Made by a program: the position numbers and the translations under genes. 64,000 nucleotides of DNA from an uncultured Eubacteriales bacterium (lineage in GTDB: Bacteria; Bacillota; Clostridia; Peptostreptococcales; Anaerovoracaceae), in assembly GCA_902798745.1 (NCBI GenBank), contig CADBXM010000009.1, positions 1 through 64,000 of the forward strand, given 5' to 3'. Below the pieces are notes generated by a model, which was not told the origin of the DNA, ran no database searches, and saw only the letters and a program-made list of their open reading frames with translations. Below, piece by piece: positions 35,264 through 44,157 of the stretch (position 1 is its first letter; the number at the start of each line of letters is the position of its first letter).

Positions 35264-35641
35264 TTGTCATCAATACATCAAAAAGGGGATTACACCGGAA
35301 GTAAAGCTATCACGTTCAAGATAAATCCGAAAGGAACGAGACTGAAGAAACCTGTGGCTGCGAAGAAGGCTGTTACCATCAAGTGGACGAGACAGTCCAC
35401 GAAGATGGCGAAGTCTCGCATCACCGGTTACCAGATCCAGCTTGCAACCAATAAGCAGTTCACTACGAACAAGAGGACAGTAAATGTAAAGGGATATAAG
35501 AAGGTATCCCAGAATGTCAAGAAGCTTAAGGGCGGAAAGAAATACTACGTTAAGATTCGCACATACAAGATCATAAAAGGAAAGAAGTACTATTCAAAGT
35601 GGTCAAAGATAAAATCAGTGAGAGTCGGGAATAATCAATAA
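35264..35641 (+). pseudogene. Orphan C-terminal fragment of a surface protein (fibronectin-III-like domain)
   Basis: The 125-residue reading frame opens in the middle of a repeat (GDYTGSKAITFKINPKG), then has one complete Fn3-like domain of the basic kind that ends many Clostridia surface proteins (TGYQIQLATN-type strands, KKYYVKIRTYK, YYSKWSKIKSVRVG). It has no signal peptide, and the only start is a TTG without a good ribosome binding site. A promoter-like sequence lies directly upstream. I read it as the tail of a larger secreted protein after an internal deletion that removed the signal peptide and N-terminal domains. A small functional gene cannot be excluded. Confidence 0.65.
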
Positions 35642-35687
35642 GGATATGCTTAAAACAAGCGAGCTTGTTGTACCTTTGCTCCTGGTT

Positions 35688-35719
35688 AAATCAGCCTTGC
35701 CTTGACAAGGCTGATTTTT
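35688..35719 (+). terminator. Terminator after the surface-protein remnant
   Basis: AAATCAGCCTTG pairs with CAAGGCTGATTT around a 6-nt loop, followed by Ts. A second short hairpin (AACAAGC/GCTTGTT, 35654-35669) lies in front. Confidence 0.85.
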
Positions 35720-35757
35720 GGTAAAAAAAAGACAACAGTATATTGAAAGCAAATATG

Positions 35758-35766
35758 TGGTAAAAT
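35758..35766 (+). promoter_or_regulatory. Extended -10 promoter for the giant surface protein (TGG-TAAAAT)
   Basis: TGG followed by TAAAAT; TTGAAA lies only 12 nt upstream, too close for a -35. The transcript would have a leader of about 60 nt; GGAGG precedes the ATG. Confidence 0.45.
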
Positions 35767-35832
35767 GAAAGGCACATTAATTTGTAATATCGAATTAGAA
35801 GACTCTCTTGGGACACTATTGGAGGAAATAAA

Positions 35833-38800
35833 ATGTCGTTCAAACTAAAGAGAAATATGATACTGATCGTTTTGATGATGACATTCGTCTTTTTGGCAAT
35901 TTCATTCATCGATCCTTCAGAGACTTTCGCATATAAAGGCGAAGGCACAGAGCAGAATCCTTACAATATCTCTTCTGCAAATGATTGGGCTGATTTTGTT
36001 GTGGATGTCAGGATGGGAGATGCTGACGGATATTACAAGTTGACAAACGATATAACCATCGAGTCGACGGTTGGTACGGCAAATAATCCGTTTACAGGAC
36101 ATTTTGACGGTAGTGGCCACAAGATCACAGCAAACATAAGTGATAGCGGTAATGATGGTACTGCACCGTTTCGTTACATCCGTGGTGCGGTGATCGAAAA
36201 CGTAACTGTGGACGGTGCTATAGTAGGAAAACAGTATGCTTCGGGTCTTGTAGGTTCCGCACTGAAGGCATCAGATGACTCTGCCAACACTATAGAGAAC
36301 AATACTGTATCCGCGACCATTAATGGCGGGGTCGGAGAAAATGTCGGCGGTATTGTCGCGCAACAGGCGAAAGGCGCGAAGCTTGTCATCCGAAACTGCC
36401 GGTTTGATGGTGAAATCAAAGGTGGCAAAAGCTATACCGGCGGTATCCTGGGCTGGAGCGAAGGCGGTAGTCTGACTATTGAAGATTGCCTATTCAACGG
36501 CAGCTATACAGGTTCCGGTAAATTCCACCCGATCGCACTGAAAAACAATTCAGCAAGCGTGCAGGCAGATATCACAGGAGCATACTATGCAAGCACTGCC
36601 GCGCCTGACATGCGTGGTGATACATCGCATGTTGTGACCGAAGGAATAATGGCATATGCGAGAAACGATGCAGATGTTTCGAATATGCATTTTTATAAAG
36701 CGGTAAAAATCAACGGCAATAATACTAATTACTATTATCCTGTTCAGGTTGAGATCAAAATGGCTAAACTGTTCAGCCAGCGCAGTGATAGTTCTATCGC
36801 TTATACGATAAAGGCAGGTAACGAACAACTTGAAAAGAACATAGCATTTTCAGCAACTGTTGTAAGCGCTGATTTCCCAAATATAAATCTCAGTGACAAG
36901 CAAGCATTGGAAGTATCCGGAACGTATATGGTCATCATCAACGGAAAGGGTGACTATCTTGGTAAGTGGACCAAACATTTTGTTGTTTCGGATATCGCCG
37001 GAAGCGGCACCGCGGCAGACCCTTACCGGATCAGTAATGCCACTCAGTGGAATGAGTTTACTGATATCATCAAGACTTTAAACGGCAATGCATTTGAAGG
37101 CCAGTTCGTAAAACTGACATCAGATATCACGGTTTCTACTATGGCAGGAACCCAGGATCATCCGTTCTGCGGAACATTCGATGGACAGAACAAGAAACTG
37201 ACGAGCAATATAAGCACTGAAGAGCAGGGCGCAGCGCCGTTCCACTATATCAAGGGCGCTATAATAAAGAACATTACTGCGGCGGGAACTGTGAAAGGAC
37301 ATGAATACTCCGCGGGCCTTGTAGGTTTTGCGCTTGGCGATAACTGGGATGTGGTAAATAAGATCGACCATGCTAATGTCACTGCGTCTATCACAGCTAA
37401 TGATTATGGTTCAGGCGTTGCAGGAAATGGCAAGACTTCAACAGTTGAGATCACCAATACGGTATTCAGCGGCAAGATCACATGTAATATGTTCAACAGG
37501 AGATATTCCGGCGCGGGTTTCCTTGCTTCGAATGATGGCGGAAAGTTGTACATGAGAAACTGTATCAACAAGGGCAGTATGGGCTGCGCGTTTTACTGGT
37601 GGAATCCTGTCGCTCTTGTTGGAACCAACGACGGGTTTGTTTCAGATGTCGAAACGACATATTTCAAAGAAAATGTTGCAAAAGGTGATGACTACGGACA
37701 AACGAGGTATGTAGGCGGAACTTTGGTCTATACTTCCGCGCTCTCGGGTAAGATAAGCACGAAGGTGACCGCAGCAGATAACGCAACATACTATTACGAT
37801 GGCGGTATCAGGATCGAGGGCATCAAAACAGCTTATCCATATACCGGCTCTGAGGTCGAAGTAGCCTATCAGGTGAAAACGGCCAATAACGACGATTTGG
37901 TAAAAGATACCGACTACACGGCTAAATTCAATAAAACTGTAAAGGACAGAGGAAGCTACACACTGACGATCACAGGTAAAGGGAACTATACCGGTTCTAT
38001 CAGCGCGTCCTTCAAAGTCTCTGATCAGCTAAACGGAAGCGGAACAAGAGGGGATCCATATATCATCACCAGCGCCAGTGACTGGAGCACAAAATTCAAG
38101 GTTGCTCTGAACAACGGGTATACATATAAGGGTGAATTCGTAAAGTTAACTGCTGATATTTCAGTTGGAAACAATATGGTAGGTACCGATGCGGCCCCAT
38201 TCGAGGGTACATTCCTCGGAGATGGTCATACGCTGACAGTAAATATCGATTCATCTTCCGAAGGTGCTGCGCCGTTCGCGTTCGTCAAAGGCGCTAAAAT
38301 CAATAATCTTAATGTCGCTGGAACGGTAAAGGGCGGTAATTACTCGTCCGGCCTCATCGGAAAAGTAAAAGGTTCCACGGTCGATATCTATGGCGTCAAA
38401 GTCAGTGCGACAGTAAAGAGCGGACAGTATCTGGGAGGCTTCATTGGTCATAGTTATGAAGTCAAATCTATCAATATCACAGGCTGTATGTTCAATGGTA
38501 CGCTCAATTGTACCGGCAGCTCCGGATACGCAGGAGGCTTCGCAGGTTGGTCTGATTATCCGGGATACGTTATACAGAACTGCCTGTTTGCCGGCAATGT
38601 GACAGGTAAATTCAAACTGTTCCATCCTGCAGGAATATATAAAGCAAGTACGGGCGGGTACTCGGGAGTTAAATACGGAAAAGTATTATACACATCTTCA
38701 GGTGCGCAAAAGGGCTCAGGCGACAGTACCGCAACTCCTTTGCTGGACTGGAACGTTTCGACCGAGAGAGTATATACCCCGAACGAAGTAGAAGAAGGAA

Positions 38801-41800
38801 GCTTGTATGAGCAACTTTTAGTAGGTCCTTATAAAACGAACTGTTATGTAAAAGCATCGTCTTGCGGGATCAGTATTGATGAGGTCTTTGTCACAACTGA
38901 GTATGGCAGAGACGAATACGAAACGATCACTCCTTCTCCGGTAATTGAATGCAACAACCAACCATATATCGATATGAATGAATTCGATATAAAATATTAC
39001 CGCGACACCGGTAGCGGATATGAATCCGTGGATAGTGATAAAATCGGCGAAGCAGGCGATTATATGGTCAAAGCAAGCGGAAAAGGTTGGGGTTACTGCG
39101 GCTCGGTCAGCACAAATTTCAAAGTGGTCAACTTCATGGGAACAGGAACAGAAGATGATCCATACGAACTTTATGATGACAATGACTGGAGCAGTTTCGT
39201 TACAGCTGTCAACGCTGGACATAACTTCAAAAACAAGTTCCTGATCCTTCAGAATGACATCGAATGCCACGAATCTGCGGGAGATGAGAAGCATCAGTTT
39301 AAAGGCACGTTCTATGGCAGAAGCAAGCCGGATGGTTCGAACGTTGCTTTGACTGCATCACTGGATGATACAGAAAACCAGGGTACCGCTCCATTCAGGT
39401 GGGTAAGTGACGGAGCGGTCATACATGATATCAATGTAAAGGGTACGATCAAGGGCGGTCGACATTCCGGAGGTCTTGTAGGCTTCGCGGGCAGCGGAAC
39501 GGTCAAGATCTATGATGTCAATGTTTCGGCAACGATCTCAAATGGAGATTATATTGGCGGTATCGTAGGACATGGAAAGACCGCCAATCTTTCCATGATA
39601 AACTGCTCGTTCACAGGTACCATCAGCGGCGGGAGCAGCTATGTCGGAGGGCTCCTCGGATGGAGTGACGGACAGAGACTGACACTTGAAAACTGCATGT
39701 TTGCCGGCCGAAATATGGGATCGGGTTCCTTCCACCCGATCGCTGTAAGAAACAGCAACGAATATATGAATGTGACTTCGAGTAAGGTCTTCTATTTGAA
39801 CACGCAGGCGCCTAATATAAACGCATCTAATATAGCAGCAAGCGGGACTCCTGTATATAAGAAGACAGACTTCCCTGAAGACAAGTTGCTGAGCAAAGTC
39901 AGGGCTGCGGATAATAATGATTACTATGCAACTGTTAAAGTAGGAAAGATAGCTGATAGCTACACTATCACAGGAAGCGGAATTGCCCCTGTACCTGCAG
40001 TGTCCGATGTGAATGGCGCTCAGCTGAAAAAAGGAACACATTACACGGCGACATATGCCAGTGCGGCAGGCGGAGACCCGGTGGATACGATCACCCAGGC
40101 GGGTGAATACACATTAGTGCTCAAGGGCAACAAGGACGATACAATAGGGGCTCAGGAAGTCGGCACGTTTACAACTGAAGCAAACTCCATACAGAATGTG
40201 ACGCTGAATAAGGATTCAGTGTCTCTGAGTTTCGATGAAGATGAAAACACAGCGCAGCTTGATATTGCAGTTGAACCTGCCACCGTGGTGATCAAAGAAG
40301 TAGAGTGGACAAGCGGTAATACATCAGTCGCGACTGTTGATGAGAACGGACTCGTGACCGCAAAGGGCGAAGGAACAGCGGTGATCACTGTCAAAGCTGT
40401 AGACATTCACGATGGTGAAGCGACAGATACTTGTACAGTGACTGTAGCCAAAGCCCCGGCAAAACTGATAATACCTCCATCAAAGAATGTGCTCACATAC
40501 AACGGCGGGGATCAGGAACTTATGAATCCTGGCGAAGCATTTGGTGGAACCATCGTATACGCATTGGGTGAGAACCCTGGTGTTGCTGATTACTCTGCAA
40601 ATATACCGAAAGGCAGAAATGCGGGAACTTACAAGGTGTCCTATATGATTAGGGCGAATGATGGGCTTCACACAGATGCAGGTCCATGGATTTCTGAAGT
40701 ATCTATAGGCAAAGCCGAAGGCGGAGCTACGATCGAGAAACAGGCGGTTGTAACAACACAAAACGATCTGGATCTGAATACTCTTATTACGGGAGATACG
40801 AGTAATGGAGTACAATTCGAGATCAAAGAAGACGATGCTTCAAGCACGATATCTTCACAGGGCATATACAGCGCGTCTTCTTATGGCACATGTACTATCG
40901 AAGCAACAATCAACGAAAGGGACAATTATAAGGAATTAAAAGAACAGATCGTTATAACAGTAAATCGAAAGACCCTTCAGGATCTTGAAGTATCCATTGA
41001 AGACTGGACATATGGAGATACTGAGAAAGAATTAGTTTATGATACTATAGATGATCCACAGGCTTTGTCCATAACGTACCTGGGGACAAAACGAAATGGC
41101 AGTTTTTATATCGATGAAGATCCTCCGAAGGATGCCGGAGATTATAAGGTATATGTGATATACGAGGATAATGAGAACATCTACTTCGGAGGAGCAGAAT
41201 TCACGATCGATCCAAAGGATATTTCGGGCGCAGTAGTCACTCTCGGTAAATCGCTTACATATAACGGCAAGGAACAGGAGCAGACTATCAGCAAGGTCGA
41301 ACTCAGCGGAGAGAACATCACTGAGTACTGCAGCAACGGAGGAAACTATGCAACGGATGAAGACTACGATCCGGATGCAGATCATAATCAATATACTGTG
41401 GTCAATGCAGGTACTTATATCCTTGTAGTGACTGCTGATGAGACAAGCAACTATACTGGCTCTGTTGAGAAGGAGTTCGAGGTCGCAAAAGCTGATCCTA
41501 CTCTCTACAAGTTCCCTAAGGCAGTGAAGAACCTAGTATATAGTGGATATGAGCAGGTGCTGGTCCAGCAGGGAGAAGTACAGGGCGGCGTCATTAAATA
41601 CAACATGGGTGGAAGCGGCGGCTTTACTGAGAAACTGCCGGCAGCCATAGACGCAGGAACTTATAAGATCTGCTACAGAATCAAGGGTGATGCAAACCAT
41701 AACAATATTGATGAAAACATGTACCTTGATGTTACCATAGCCACCCTTACTTGTAGCATTGATAAGGAACCTCAAGCGATTGAGGGGCTTGAATATACGG

Positions 41801-43560
41801 GTGAAGTACAGGAGCTCGTCGAAGATGGCGATTCATCAAATGGAGATATCGTTTACCGCGTCGGTGATGATGAAAGCGCAGAATTCTCTGCTGTGATCCC
41901 TAAGGCAAAGAACGCGAGCGAGTACAAAATATACTACAAAGCTATTGCAAGAGATGACAACCATTCTGACAGTGCAGTATATGGACCGATCACTGTGTCG
42001 ATCGAAAAGAAAGATGCTGAGATGACTCAAGCTCCGGAGGCAGTTGAAGGACTGGTTTATGACGGCGAAGCTCATGAACTGGTCACAGCGGGTAAGGTTT
42101 CCGGCGGCACCATGGTATACAGTTTCGAAGAAAACGGATCATATAGTGAAGAAATACCAAAGGCTGACGAACCGGGGGACTATTCGGTTTACTACAAGAT
42201 CGACGGTGGAGACGATTATAAAGATTCCGATCCAATGGGACCGATCCAGGCAAAGGTGGATAAGGCTCCATTCCCTGGAAAAGTAACGAAAGGCGTTGTA
42301 AGGGCAAAATACGAAGAACAGGTCGATATCAGCGAGTATGTCACCAGCGATCATGAATTGGAATACAGTATAATCTTTGATGATACTGAAAATCATGACT
42401 GCAGCCTGGAAGGCAGTGTGCTGACGACCGGAACCGGAAACGGCAAGTGCCATGTCGAGATCGGAGTCATTGGAAACGAAGGCAACTATGAACCGGATTA
42501 CATAACTGTCAATATAAGCGATATCACTACGACAGATATCGGCGTTTATCAGGACGATGTCATATTCGGCAAGGGTAAGGTAGATCCTAAGTATGATGAT
42601 TACAGCGGTTCCAGATCGGTCGATGCCCTGACGATCAGCTACTACGGTACTCTCAACAATGGAGAAACCTATGGACTTGCGGAAGAAGAATCTCAGGCAG
42701 CACCAACGGAATCCGGATCATATTCTGTGGATGTCTACTATATGGTCGGAAATAATGTTTATTACGGACAGACTGACTTCACGATCAAGCCTGCTGATAT
42801 CGCTGATGCGAAGGTAACATTTGGAAAGGAACTCAAGTATAATGGCTCTGAACAGACACAGGAAGTCAAGAAAGTTGAATTGAACGGAAAAGACATCACC
42901 GATATCTGCATCGTGAGCGATAACACAGCTACGAAATATGGCAACTATACACTTACGGTGAAAACAGACAGAGATGCCTTTAACTATCGCGGAGAAGCGA
43001 AGGTTCCATTTACAGTCTATCCTGACGACGCGACTTTGGAAGCCGCAAAGAAAGATGCCATCGAGTCGCTTGACAAACAGTATAAACCGGAGAATTACTC
43101 CGGCAGTGAAAAGGCTGCTGTTACCGATGCTCTCAATAAAGCAAAAGCTGCGATCAGAAAGGCGAGAACCCTTGAGGAGATCGAGCAAGCAAAATCGGAG
43201 ATAAAGAAGTCGCTCTCCGGCGTCAAACTGGCCAACACGCTTTCCGTGAAAGGCAAGACCGCGAAAGTAAAATACACGAAACTCAAGAAGACACAGAAAC
43301 TGAAAGTTTCTAAAGTGATCGCCTTCAAGAACCGCGGGCAAGGCACGATAAGTTACAAGATCACTTCTGTCAAAAAAGGAAAGAAGAGCTTCAAGAAGTA
43401 CTTCACGATCAATAAAAAGACCGGACAGATAAAGATCAAGAAGAGCAAGAAACTGAAGAAAGGCACCTACAAGGTGAAAGTCAAAGTCAGAGCAGCAGGA
43501 AATGCAAAATACGAAGCGTCGACTTTGAAGACAGTGAAAATCAAAATCAAAGTTAAATAA
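35833..43560 (+). CDS. Giant secreted repeat protein (GLUG beta-helix, Ig-like and MBG-like modules)
   Basis: At 2575 residues this is the largest gene here. A signal peptide (about 1-33) is followed by four successive modules of about 350 residues starting near 34, 387, 733 and 1101. Each opens with a G-x-G-T-x3-PY...DW-type motif and contains GLUG motifs (SAGLVGFA, SSGLIGK, SGGLVGFA) typical of adhesin beta-helices. A Big_2-type Ig domain follows (about 1452-1540; NTSVATVDENGLVTAKGEGTA), then several MBG-like repeats (about 1540-2390; VYDGEAHEL, AGTYKVSY), a helical FIVAR-like segment (about 2397-2465) and a Lys-rich beta domain to the end. No LPxTG or membrane anchor is present, so the basic C-terminal domain may bind the wall by charge. 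An adhesin or biofilm role is inferred. Confidence 0.88.
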   Translation: MSFKLKRNMILIVLMMTFVFLAISFIDPSETFAYKGEGTEQNPYNISSANDWADFVVDVRMGDADGYYKLTNDITIESTVGTANNPFTGHFDGSGHKITANISDSGNDGTAPFRYIRGAVIENVTVDGAIVGKQYASGLVGSALKASDDSANTIENNTVSATINGGVGENVGGIVAQQAKGAKLVIRNCRFDGEIKGGKSYTGGILGWSEGGSLTIEDCLFNGSYTGSGKFHPIALKNNSASVQADITGAYYASTAAPDMRGDTSHVVTEGIMAYARNDADVSNMHFYKAVKINGNNTNYYYPVQVEIKMAKLFSQRSDSSIAYTIKAGNEQLEKNIAFSATVVSADFPNINLSDKQALEVSGTYMVIINGKGDYLGKWTKHFVVSDIAGSGTAADPYRISNATQWNEFTDIIKTLNGNAFEGQFVKLTSDITVSTMAGTQDHPFCGTFDGQNKKLTSNISTEEQGAAPFHYIKGAIIKNITAAGTVKGHEYSAGLVGFALGDNWDVVNKIDHANVTASITANDYGSGVAGNGKTSTVEITNTVFSGKITCNMFNRRYSGAGFLASNDGGKLYMRNCINKGSMGCAFYWWNPVALVGTNDGFVSDVETTYFKENVAKGDDYGQTRYVGGTLVYTSALSGKISTKVTAADNATYYYDGGIRIEGIKTAYPYTGSEVEVAYQVKTANNDDLVKDTDYTAKFNKTVKDRGSYTLTITGKGNYTGSISASFKVSDQLNGSGTRGDPYIITSASDWSTKFKVALNNGYTYKGEFVKLTADISVGNNMVGTDAAPFEGTFLGDGHTLTVNIDSSSEGAAPFAFVKGAKINNLNVAGTVKGGNYSSGLIGKVKGSTVDIYGVKVSATVKSGQYLGGFIGHSYEVKSINITGCMFNGTLNCTGSSGYAGGFAGWSDYPGYVIQNCLFAGNVTGKFKLFHPAGIYKASTGGYSGVKYGKVLYTSSGAQKGSGDSTATPLLDWNVSTERVYTPNEVEEGSLYEQLLVGPYKTNCYVKASSCGISIDEVFVTTEYGRDEYETITPSPVIECNNQPYIDMNEFDIKYYRDTGSGYESVDSDKIGEAGDYMVKASGKGWGYCGSVSTNFKVVNFMGTGTEDDPYELYDDNDWSSFVTAVNAGHNFKNKFLILQNDIECHESAGDEKHQFKGTFYGRSKPDGSNVALTASLDDTENQGTAPFRWVSDGAVIHDINVKGTIKGGRHSGGLVGFAGSGTVKIYDVNVSATISNGDYIGGIVGHGKTANLSMINCSFTGTISGGSSYVGGLLGWSDGQRLTLENCMFAGRNMGSGSFHPIAVRNSNEYMNVTSSKVFYLNTQAPNINASNIAASGTPVYKKTDFPEDKLLSKVRAADNNDYYATVKVGKIADSYTITGSGIAPVPAVSDVNGAQLKKGTHYTATYASAAGGDPVDTITQAGEYTLVLKGNKDDTIGAQEVGTFTTEANSIQNVTLNKDSVSLSFDEDENTAQLDIAVEPATVVIKEVEWTSGNTSVATVDENGLVTAKGEGTAVITVKAVDIHDGEATDTCTVTVAKAPAKLIIPPSKNVLTYNGGDQELMNPGEAFGGTIVYALGENPGVADYSANIPKGRNAGTYKVSYMIRANDGLHTDAGPWISEVSIGKAEGGATIEKQAVVTTQNDLDLNTLITGDTSNGVQFEIKEDDASSTISSQGIYSASSYGTCTIEATINERDNYKELKEQIVITVNRKTLQDLEVSIEDWTYGDTEKELVYDTIDDPQALSITYLGTKRNGSFYIDEDPPKDAGDYKVYVIYEDNENIYFGGAEFTIDPKDISGAVVTLGKSLTYNGKEQEQTISKVELSGENITEYCSNGGNYATDEDYDPDADHNQYTVVNAGTYILVVTADETSNYTGSVEKEFEVAKADPTLYKFPKAVKNLVYSGYEQVLVQQGEVQGGVIKYNMGGSGGFTEKLPAAIDAGTYKICYRIKGDANHNNIDENMYLDVTIATLTCSIDKEPQAIEGLEYTGEVQELVEDGDSSNGDIVYRVGDDESAEFSAVIPKAKNASEYKIYYKAIARDDNHSDSAVYGPITVSIEKKDAEMTQAPEAVEGLVYDGEAHELVTAGKVSGGTMVYSFEENGSYSEEIPKADEPGDYSVYYKIDGGDDYKDSDPMGPIQAKVDKAPFPGKVTKGVVRAKYEEQVDISEYVTSDHELEYSIIFDDTENHDCSLEGSVLTTGTGNGKCHVEIGVIGNEGNYEPDYITVNISDITTTDIGVYQDDVIFGKGKVDPKYDDYSGSRSVDALTISYYGTLNNGETYGLAEEESQAAPTESGSYSVDVYYMVGNNVYYGQTDFTIKPADIADAKVTFGKELKYNGSEQTQEVKKVELNGKDITDICIVSDNTATKYGNYTLTVKTDRDAFNYRGEAKVPFTVYPDDATLEAAKKDAIESLDKQYKPENYSGSEKAAVTDALNKAKAAIRKARTLEEIEQAKSEIKKSLSGVKLANTLSVKGKTAKVKYTKLKKTQKLKVSKVIAFKNRGQGTISYKITSVKKGKKSFKKYFTINKKTGQIKIKKSKKLKKGTYKVKVKVRAAGNAKYEASTLKTVKIKIKVK

Positions 43561-43562
43561 CC

Positions 43563-43606
43563 AAAAGGACCGGGATCCAAATCAAGGGATCCCGGTCCTT
43601 TTTTCC
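43563..43606 (+). terminator. Strong terminator after the giant surface protein
   Basis: A 16-bp perfect stem (43563-43578 with 43587-43602) followed by a T-rich run; A-rich on the other side, so possibly bidirectional. Confidence 0.92.
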
Positions 43607-43639
43607 TTTTGTTCGTTATGCAATAAAGCCGCGTTAATA

Positions 43640-43648
43640 TGGTATACT
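43640..43648 (+). promoter_or_regulatory. Extended -10 promoter of the exporter operon (TGG-TATACT)
   Basis: TGG plus TATACT about 77 nt before the first exporter gene, identical to the ftsI extended -10. No -35 is evident. Confidence 0.5.
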
Positions 43649-43724
43649 CTATTTTGTATAAGAATGCGCACGCGCATTATGAGTGGTTTCCGCTGATCAC
43701 AATCAAACGGGAGTACAAGAGACT

Positions 43725-44150
43725 ATGGAAGACAATAGAAAGACGGTGTTCAGAAAAGAGGCTATTGACAGGATATCCTCTCCTGAGCAGCTAAATGATT
43801 ATCTGCATGTAACAAGCCCGGGTATATGGGTCGTGCTTATATCAGTGATCCTGCTGATGGCAGGAGTTTTTGTATGGTCATGTGTTGGGACTCTGGAGAC
43901 AAAGTCTCCCGCTAAAATGATAGTAAAGGATCATGTAGCTAAAGTAGTCGTCACGGATGACAGCAATCTCGAAAAGGGCATGATCATCAGAGAAGCGACT
44001 CAAGAATTCTATATTGCTTCCGTTGCGGAAGACGAGTACGGAAGGCAAATGGGTGTAGCGGAAGTCAGTCTTCCGGACGGCAAATATGATGCCGTAGTAG
44101 TGACGGAGCAGACAAGACCTGTAGAATTTATCTTAAGGGCTGAGGAATGA
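43725..44150 (+). CDS. Short membrane-fusion-like protein of an NHLP/NHLM-type exporter
   Basis: In NHLP (nitrile-hydratase-leader peptide) bacteriocin systems a HlyD-like membrane-fusion protein is encoded before two ABC proteins. Here the first gene gives only 141 residues: a cytoplasmic N-terminus with AIDRISSPEQLNDYLHVTSP, a motif typical of the NHLM fusion-protein start, one membrane segment (about 32-54), then a short beta-rich domain of about 85 residues. The coiled-coil hairpin and second lipoyl half of normal homologues (about 250 or more residues) are missing, yet the frame ends cleanly. The ATG at 43725 is preferred (GGGAG 11 nt upstream) over a GTG at 43683. It is 7 nt ahead of the peptidase-ABC gene. 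Confidence 0.75.
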   Translation: MEDNRKTVFRKEAIDRISSPEQLNDYLHVTSPGIWVVLISVILLMAGVFVWSCVGTLETKSPAKMIVKDHVAKVVVTDDSNLEKGMIIREATQEFYIASVAEDEYGRQMGVAEVSLPDGKYDAVVVTEQTRPVEFILRAEE

Positions 44151-44157
44151 TATCCGG

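Noticed and set aside
35833..43560. Regular repeats as a possible CRISPR array
   Set aside because: Repeats are degenerate, codon-phased and hundreds of bases long within one open frame; no short exact repeats with unique spacers occur.
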